A DNA stretch of 64,000 bases from Pseudomonadota bacterium (lineage in GTDB: Bacteria > Pseudomonadota > Gammaproteobacteria > Xanthomonadales > Rhodanobacteraceae), in NCBI GenBank assembly GCA_023388255.1, contig JAEWGO010000021.1, positions 124,001 through 188,000 of the forward strand. The letters run 5' to 3'. A model generated the notes under the pieces. The model saw only the letters and a program-made list of their open reading frames with translations. It made no database searches and was not told the origin of the DNA. The translations under genes were made by a program, and so were the position numbers. This document shows, piece by piece, positions 58,433-64,000 of the stretch (position 1 is its first letter; each line of letters begins with the position of its first letter).

Positions 58433-60475
58433 TTACTCGACGCCGCCGACCGCGGCCTGGCCGATCTTGAACATCACCTCGGTGTTGTCGAACACGCCGT
58501 GGAACAGGCTGGAGCCCTGGCCGTAGGCCGACAGCGGGATGTCGGTTGCAGTGTGCACGGCCTGATCGCCCGGCACCTGGCCGGTGACGAGATAGCCGAT
58601 GTCCTTGTTGCGCACGTTCGGATCGGCCGGCGATTCGGCCGGCGGGAACGGTTGCTGCGTGTCCTTGGTCGGGAATGCGCTCGGCAGCCAGGTTTCGTAG
58701 CGGTCGGCATTCGCGCCGTAGCCGATCAGCATCTTGTGGTCGATGTTGGTCGTCTGCGGATAGCCGTCGGCGTCGATCGCGTACTTCGGGAACTTCGCCG
58801 CTTCGTACGTGCCGACGATGCCGGAGCCCGACGCCGGATTCGCCTGCAGCGTCGCTGCGGAAGCGGTCGATGCGCCGATGATCGCGGCGCCCGAGCATTC
58901 GTGGTCGGCAGTGACGATGACCAGCGTGTCCGGATGCTTTTCGGCGAACGCCTTGCCGACCGCGATGGCGCGATCGAACTCGATGACTTCGAGCGGCCAG
59001 CGATCGCTGTCCATCAGGTGCGCCTGCTTGTCGATCGAGGCACCTTCGACAAGCGCGACGAAACCCTTCGGATTCTTCGCCAGCACCTGCAACGCCTTGT
59101 CGGTCATTTCATCGAGCATCGGTTGGTCGGGGAAGCCGAACGCGTCGACGACGGTGCTGTCGCCGCGGCGACCTGCGATCTTGTCGTAGGCGACGTTCAT
59201 GTTCGAGTACGCGAACAGGCCGAGCAACTGCTTCGGCACGCCGCGCTCGAACGCGGCATCGAGCGCGCTCTTGTCGGGCGCGTAGGCGAAACCGGCGCGC
59301 TGGAAGTCGCCGATCAGGTCGCGTTCCGGATCGAGCTTGCCCTTGGCCGCACCCCAACCAGCGACGATGTCGTCGGACAGCACATAGTCGTTCGCCTTGC
59401 GGCGCTGCGAGCCGTTGGCCGGCTGCGGGCTGACGCTGTTGGAGGTGTTCGGCAGGAACCATTTGCGTCCGCCGCCCATAAGCACGCTGAGGCCGGTCAG
59501 GCTGCGGTCGTCGAGGAATTGGTCGACGATGCCGGTGCCGTTGCCGCGCGCCGAGGTATGGATCGCCATCGACGCCGGTGTCGCGTCGAACACATCGGCG
59601 GTGGTGACCACGCCGAGCGACTTGCCCTGCAGGTTGTGCAGGTACTCGGACAGGTATTCCACGCGCGGGTTGTCGAACGCATCCAGCGTGTCGTCCGGAA
59701 ACACGCCTTCCTGATTGTTGTTGGCCTTGTTGCCGGTCACGTAGTTCTGCATGCCGGGCGCGGAGTCGGTCACGATCGAGTTCAGCGACGCGGTCATCAC
59801 CATGCCGGTGTTCGGGAACGTGTCCATCGTCAGCAGGCCTTTCGCCTTGCCCTGCGCATAGCCCTTGGCCATGATGCGGCCCGCGGTGCGGTGTGCGGCG
59901 CCCATGCCGTCGCCGAGGAAGATGATGATGTTCCTGGCGACCGCGCCGCTGTCCTTGTCGATGCCGACGATCTCGAAATTGCCGATCGCGGTGATCAGCT
60001 TGCCGTCGCTCTGCTCGGCGGTGATCTTGAGTTCATGCACGCCCGGCATGCCTTTCGAGAAGCCGCGCTGCGAAAGAACTGCGGTATTCGCCGGCAACCC
60101 GGCAACCAGCACGCAGCCGGCCTTGCCGGTGGTCTTGCCGTCCGCGCCGATGCAGGTTTCGGCCGGGCCGGTCTCGGTCACGTTGCCGAGGGAGGCGAGG
60201 CCAGCCGCGTCGTAGCGGGTCGCGCCGAGCCCATCGACGGAGAACGCGAACTTCTTGATCGTCGTGCCCGGATCCGGCTGCACGGTCGCCTGCAGATCGA
60301 ACAACTGACCCGGCAGGAAGCGCGCGATGACCGGATCGGAAGTGCCGGACGAGAACAGTTCGCTCGGCGGCGTCAGGCGCGTGACTTCACCCGCGCCGAC
60401 GTGCAACGAAGTGCCGCCCAGCGCGAGGGCGACGAAGGTTGCCAATGATCGGCGTGCCACGATTGCGCGTTGCAT
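58433..60475 (-). CDS. Alkaline phosphatase family secreted enzyme
   Basis: Encodes 680 residues from the ATG at 60475 (GCAGGAG site). Signal peptide about 1-29. Active-site elements of alkaline phosphatase are present: NIIIFLGDGMG (metal ligand D), TDSAPG (nucleophile S), VEGASIDKQAHLMDSDRWPLEVIEFD and VIVTADHECSG (metal ligands). An N-terminal 90-residue beta domain precedes the catalytic core, making it longer than E. coli PhoA, like other phosphatases of this order. It would release phosphate in the periplasm or outside. No Pho box recognised. Confidence 0.88.
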   Translation of the reverse strand: MQRAIVARRSLATFVALALGGTSLHVGAGEVTRLTPPSELFSSGTSDPVIARFLPGQLFDLQATVQPDPGTTIKKFAFSVDGLGATRYDAAGLASLGNVTETGPAETCIGADGKTTGKAGCVLVAGLPANTAVLSQRGFSKGMPGVHELKITAEQSDGKLITAIGNFEIVGIDKDSGAVARNIIIFLGDGMGAAHRTAGRIMAKGYAQGKAKGLLTMDTFPNTGMVMTASLNSIVTDSAPGMQNYVTGNKANNNQEGVFPDDTLDAFDNPRVEYLSEYLHNLQGKSLGVVTTADVFDATPASMAIHTSARGNGTGIVDQFLDDRSLTGLSVLMGGGRKWFLPNTSNSVSPQPANGSQRRKANDYVLSDDIVAGWGAAKGKLDPERDLIGDFQRAGFAYAPDKSALDAAFERGVPKQLLGLFAYSNMNVAYDKIAGRRGDSTVVDAFGFPDQPMLDEMTDKALQVLAKNPKGFVALVEGASIDKQAHLMDSDRWPLEVIEFDRAIAVGKAFAEKHPDTLVIVTADHECSGAAIIGASTASAATLQANPASGSGIVGTYEAAKFPKYAIDADGYPQTTNIDHKMLIGYGANADRYETWLPSAFPTKDTQQPFPPAESPADPNVRNKDIGYLVTGQVPGDQAVHTATDIPLSAYGQGSSLFHGVFDNTEVMFKIGQAAVGGVE

Positions 60476-60546
60476 GGGAATTCTCCTGCGGGAATGAAAG
60501 GAAAAAGCGAGGCGCCCGGTGCGCGGCATCGCCGGCATCGATGTGC

Positions 60547-61128
60547 TCAAGGCGTGGCGGCCGGCTCGATCGCTGCGATGAGCGCGTGTTCGGATTCGGC
60601 ATCAAGCTCGATGCGCGCGGGGGCGACGCGGTCGCTGCCCGGAATTTCATGTGCACCGACCTTGAGGCGACCGCTCACCTGGAGCAGCCCCGGCAGCATC
60701 GGCGTGGCCGTCGTGGCGTGCGCCGGCAGGCTGATGAAGATCGCGTTCGCTGGAATGTCGTCCGCCAGCGAATCGTCTTCATCGCCGGCCGCGACCGGCA
60801 ATGGCGACAGCAGGAAGCCGCCGGCGAGCGGCGGTTGCTGATGCACCATGTAACCGACGATGCGCACGCGCTTGCCATCGAGGCGTCTAAGTTTTGCAGT
60901 CGGCTCCAGCCCCTTCGGCCCGACCGGAAGTTTGAACAGGTCGCGGAATTTCAGGTCGGTGACGCCGCTCGGCGCGGCACCGAGCGGCTGATTGACGGCA
61001 ATGCCAGCGGCAACGGCAACCGTGGCGAAGCGGGCATCGAGCTTCGAGGGTGAGCCCGCCCGCGCTGGTGCAACGACGGCGAGCACGACGAGCGCGCCAG
61101 CAAGAAAGGACGACAGGCATCGGTGCAT
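60547..61128 (-). CDS. Secreted DUF3299-like protein upstream of the phosphatase
   Basis: Encodes 193 residues from the ATG at 61128. Signal peptide MHRCLSSFLAGALVVLAVVAPARA. The mature core FRDLFKLPVGPKGLEPTAKLRRLDGKRVRIVGYMVHQQPPLAGGFLLSPLPVAAGDEDD..IPANAIFISL resembles the DUF3299-type lipoprotein/periplasmic family that follows a GKxVRIxGYMV pattern. It ends 72 bases before the phosphatase start on the same strand, so they may share a transcript. Function unknown. Confidence 0.65.
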   Translation of the reverse strand: MHRCLSSFLAGALVVLAVVAPARAGSPSKLDARFATVAVAAGIAVNQPLGAAPSGVTDLKFRDLFKLPVGPKGLEPTAKLRRLDGKRVRIVGYMVHQQPPLAGGFLLSPLPVAAGDEDDSLADDIPANAIFISLPAHATTATPMLPGLLQVSGRLKVGAHEIPGSDRVAPARIELDAESEHALIAAIEPAATP

Positions 61129-61269
61129 CTGGAACCCCGGCGAAGGCGACAGGGCGGGTCGCCCCATGCATACGCCGTCACAGTAAGCAGGCCAGATGAA
61201 CGCCTTTTTGCAAGGCAATGACGTTTGCGGGTCGCGACCAATGCCAGCGGAACCCTCGCTGCGGCCTCG

Positions 61270-61380
61270 CTACATGCGGAACACGCCGAAACGCCCCGGT
61301 TCGATCGGCGTGTTCATCGATGCCGAGATCGCCAGGCCAAGCACGCGGGGCGTATCGGCCCGGTCGATGATGTCGCTCAC
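61270..61380 (-). pseudogene. C-terminal gene fragment matching the gene at the right window edge
   Basis: On the minus strand this reads SDIIDRADTPRVLGLAISASMNTPIEPGRFGVFRM then TAG at 61270-61272. The gene entering at the right edge ends VDTRRVLGLAISASMNASIEPGRFGVFRM. Only the last part of the protein is present here and upstream (61381 onward) the frame carries no matching sequence, so it is a leftover or a carried-in 3' end. The protein family is not recognised. Confidence 0.7.
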
Positions 61381-61503
61381 AGGCGCGCGCTGACATAGTG
61401 CGCATGGCCTTGGCGTTCATCTGCTTGCATCGGTTGAACGTGTGCACGAGGTTGACCGTCGCGAGGTTGTAATGCAGTGTCCCTCCGAATCTGGGGGGCA
61501 CAC

Positions 61504-63714
61504 ATGCAACCGTTCTCAAACTTCGCGCGCCGTTTTCGCGCGCAGACGCACTGTCTTGTCCTCGGCGCAGCGTTCTCCGGCGTATGTGTACTTGCGCTCG
61601 GCACGCCTGTGCACGCGGCACAGGTGGATATCCAGGGGCCGACCGGCTTCCTCGGATTCGGCAAGTCGGTCACCGTTCTGCCGAACGGCAATTTCGTGGT
61701 CACCAGCTACTCGGTGGAGAAGGTCGGCGCAGTACATCTGTACCGCCCTGATGGCACGTTGGTCAGCACCTTGAGTGGCAGCAGCGCCTACGATGCAGTA
61801 GGTGGCAACGTAGTCGTAGTGGGCGATAGCAATTTCGTGGTGGTCAGTCCGCGCTGGAAGGACAACATTGGAAGGGACGTTGGCGCGGTTACCTGGGTGA
61901 ATGGCACAACCGGCCTGAACGGTGTGGTGTCGGTCGGCAATTCGTTGGTCGGAAGCAACTACGGCGACAGGATTGGTGATGGCGGCGTTGTCGTCTTGAG
62001 CAACGGTAACTATGTGGTGAGTAGTCCGGGATGGACCGATGGCTCGATGCCAAGCGTCGGCGCAGCAACCTGGGGCGACGGGAGTCGTGGTGTCAGTGGA
62101 CGCGTGTCACCCGGCAATTCGCTGGTCGGAACCGCCTATGGCGACGTTGTAGGTTCCGGCGGAACGATTGCGCTGAACAACGGCAACTACGTGGTCATCA
62201 GCTCAAGATGGACCAACGGAATCACGAATGGTTCTTTCGGCGCGGTGACCTGGGGCGACGGGCGGAGCGGAATCCGTGGAAGGGTTTCGGCCAACAATTC
62301 GTTGGTGGGAGCGCGGGCCGGGGACATGGTTGGGTCAGGCGGCTACACGTCCATTGCCGGAGTCACCGCGCTGAACAATGGCAACTATGTCGTAGTCAGT
62401 GCGAATTGGGCCAATGGCGATGTGTCGGGCGCCGGTGCAGTGACCTGGGGCGATGGGCGTACTGGAATCCGCGGGCCGGTTTCAGTTGGCAATTCTCTCG
62501 TCGGGACGACTTTGAGCGATGAAGTCGGCAGCAACGGCGTCACTGCCCTGATCAACGGCAACTACGTTGTCGCGAGTCCGAATTGGAGCAACGGCGTATG
62601 GGGCAGGGCGCTCGGCGCTGCCACATGGGCCGACGGTCGCATCGGCTCCAGCGGTACTGTCCGGGCTGCCAATTCAATTGTCGGGACCAATAGTGGCGAT
62701 CGCGTTGGTTCAGGTGGCGTCACGGCTCTCGGCAATGGGAACTACGTCGTGGCCAGTCCTGCCTGGAGCAATGGACAGGTATTCGCCACGTTCGGTGCGG
62801 CAACATGGGGCGACGGCAGCATCGGCAGCAATGGGTCTGTTTCTTCAACCAATTCGCTGGTCGGAGCGATGCCCGATGATGAAGTCAGTGTCGGCCCGAC
62901 TGGCCGCGCGGGCGTCATTGCTCTGAGCAACGGCAACTATGTAGTAGTCAGTCCGAACTGGAACACCGGAAACGAAAGCGTAGGCGCGGTGACCTGGGGC
63001 AATGGCAGCGGCGGCGTGCACGGACTCATCTCGATCGGCAACTCCCTGATTGGCAGCACGGCCGGCGACGCCGTGGGAGCTGGCGGCATCACGGCGCTGA
63101 GCAACGGCAACTACGTCGTGGTCAGCCCGAGCTGGAACAACGGTGTGCGTGACAGCCACTTCGGTGCGGCGACCTGGGCCGATGGCGGAACGGGAGCGAC
63201 TGGATATGTGTCGCCCCAAAACTCGCTGGTCGGCACGGCCATCGACGATCACGTAGGTTTCGCGGGGGCGATCGCCGTGGGCGGCGGCAACTATGTGGTG
63301 ACCAGCACCATATGGAACAGTGGCGCGGGGAGTGCGGTAGGAGCAGTCACTTGGGGGCACGGAGAAAGAGGTGTCGCCGGTGCGATATCCTCGCGCAATT
63401 CGTTGGTTGGAACCGCTGCGCATGACCTCATTGGAGGGCGTGGCGTCATCGCGCTCGGCGACGGCGACTATCTGGTCATCAGTCAAGACTGGAATGCCAG
63501 GACAGGGGCCGCGACACTGGCCGACAGCCGTTATCGGTCGACGGGCACCATTGAGTCTTGGAACAGCGCACTTGGGAAAGCTCCCTTCAGTGGCGATTCC
63601 ATGACATCGGACTACGACGCGGTCCGTCATCGTCTGATCGTCGGCTGGCCCGCTGACAACCTGGTCAGCATATTCACCAGAGACCGGATCCTGGCCAGCG
63701 ACTTCGAGCCCTGA
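61504..63714 (+). CDS. Large secreted repeat protein (DUF5650-like repeats)
   Basis: Encodes 736 residues from the ATG at 61504 (GGGGGGC site). Signal peptide up to HAA near residue 40. The body is nine or ten repeats of about 55-65 residues with the core NSLVGTxxGDxVGSGGVxALxNGNYVVxSPxWxNGxxxxGAATWGDGxxG, like the repeat family Pfam calls DUF5650. It ends DRILASDFEP, a terminal tag of the IFxxDFE kind seen in secreted Xanthomonadales proteins. Probably an extracellular beta-rich (propeller-like) protein; role unknown. Flanked on both sides by the same gene-3'-end sequence. Confidence 0.7.
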   Translation: MQPFSNFARRFRAQTHCLVLGAAFSGVCVLALGTPVHAAQVDIQGPTGFLGFGKSVTVLPNGNFVVTSYSVEKVGAVHLYRPDGTLVSTLSGSSAYDAVGGNVVVVGDSNFVVVSPRWKDNIGRDVGAVTWVNGTTGLNGVVSVGNSLVGSNYGDRIGDGGVVVLSNGNYVVSSPGWTDGSMPSVGAATWGDGSRGVSGRVSPGNSLVGTAYGDVVGSGGTIALNNGNYVVISSRWTNGITNGSFGAVTWGDGRSGIRGRVSANNSLVGARAGDMVGSGGYTSIAGVTALNNGNYVVVSANWANGDVSGAGAVTWGDGRTGIRGPVSVGNSLVGTTLSDEVGSNGVTALINGNYVVASPNWSNGVWGRALGAATWADGRIGSSGTVRAANSIVGTNSGDRVGSGGVTALGNGNYVVASPAWSNGQVFATFGAATWGDGSIGSNGSVSSTNSLVGAMPDDEVSVGPTGRAGVIALSNGNYVVVSPNWNTGNESVGAVTWGNGSGGVHGLISIGNSLIGSTAGDAVGAGGITALSNGNYVVVSPSWNNGVRDSHFGAATWADGGTGATGYVSPQNSLVGTAIDDHVGFAGAIAVGGGNYVVTSTIWNSGAGSAVGAVTWGHGERGVAGAISSRNSLVGTAAHDLIGGRGVIALGDGDYLVISQDWNARTGAATLADSRYRSTGTIESWNSALGKAPFSGDSMTSDYDAVRHRLIVGWPADNLVSIFTRDRILASDFEP

Positions 63715-63909
63715 GGCGCGAGCAACGTGAGCTTCCAGAAGAGACTGGACTCGGGCAAGGGGGATTGAGCGGTCGTCGCTTGGGGATTGCGTGCCGACGG
63801 CTTTCCATCCACTCAGCAGGAGCGGAAAAGGAACTTGCGGCGGACATGAACGGCAACGCCCGGGTGCGCCAAGCGAGCGATGCGGCCGCCTGCGGCGCCC
63901 GCGCCGGAT

Positions 63910-64000
63910 CTACATGCGGAACACGCCGAAGCGTCCCGGCTCGATGGACGCGTTCATCGACGCGGAAATTGCGAGGCCCAGCACGCGGCGCGTATCGACC
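63910..64000 (-). CDS. C-terminal end of a host gene (partial, runs off the window)
   Basis: Minus-strand frame entering at 64000 and ending at TAG (63910-63912): VDTRRVLGLAISASMNASIEPGRFGVFRM. Codon use and the near-duplicate at 61270-61380 show it is coding. Only 29 residues are visible, too few to name the family. The 195 bases between it and the repeat protein hold no gene. Confidence 0.65.
   Translation of the reverse strand, partial: VDTRRVLGLAISASMNASIEPGRFGVFRM

Noticed and set aside
1..64000. CRISPR array
   Set aside because: No regularly spaced repeats of CRISPR size were seen; the repeat clusters found are operator-like.

Overview
The window is high-GC gammaproteobacterial DNA. 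The host block smpB / ratA-ratB / bamE / fur / recN / hrcA-grpE-dnaK-dnaJ-dapB, together with the tmRNA gene, fits Xanthomonadales, probably a Rhodanobacteraceae or Dokdonella-like genus. The C-terminal tags of two secreted repeat proteins (near IFKDGFD and ASDFEP) point the same way. The taxonomy is an inference from gene order and style, not from a search.

Positions 1 to about 28.6 kb are the right-hand part of a tailed (siphovirus-like) prophage; its left end lies outside the window. A lysis-like fragment leads into terminase small and large subunits, portal, a Mu-F-type minor head protein with a C-terminal toxin-like domain, scaffold, P22-type coat, connector genes, tail terminator, tail tube, and a tail chaperone pair joined by a -1 frameshift on GGGAAAC. 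The morphogenesis order is then interrupted for about 9 kb. That stretch holds ribbon-helix-helix regulators with clustered operators, an ORF6N antirepressor-like gene, a conserved phage gene pair, a SLOG gene, and then six minus-strand accessory genes: a GAF-domain protein with an unknown partner, a HigBA-type toxin-antitoxin pair, a secreted protein and a zinc-ribbon membrane protein. Structural genes resume with a 1764-residue tape measure, a hub-like tail protein and a galactose-binding-like tail protein. The 5' end of the tape-measure gene is present twice, with the zinc-ribbon gene between the copies. A distinctive element (GGTGGTAA-N17-TTACCACC-N9-CACGCT) occurs before the scaffold/coat block and again before the accessory/tail block.

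From 28.7 to 44 kb is host DNA: a low-molecular-weight tyrosine phosphatase, MgtA-type Mg2+ ATPase, a Na+/phosphate cotransporter split by an in-frame amber codon, the helicase Lhr, a flavin halogenase-like oxidoreductase, and a TrmB/LuxR-like regulator next to a secreted FG-GAP-type protein with tandem operators between them.

At 44.2-46.2 kb a small island with an AbiE toxin-antitoxin pair abuts the 3' end of ssrA. A diverged copy of the ssrA 3' end marks its far side. Then come a sulfotransferase, smpB (partner of tmRNA), ratA-ratB, bamE, fur, recN and the heat-shock operon with sigma-32-like promoters. A TMEM175-type channel gene sits between dnaK and dnaJ. dapB, an alkaline phosphatase, a secreted DUF3299-like protein and a large secreted repeat protein finish the window. 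The repeat protein is flanked by two copies of the same C-terminal coding segment, the right one belonging to a gene that runs off the window.
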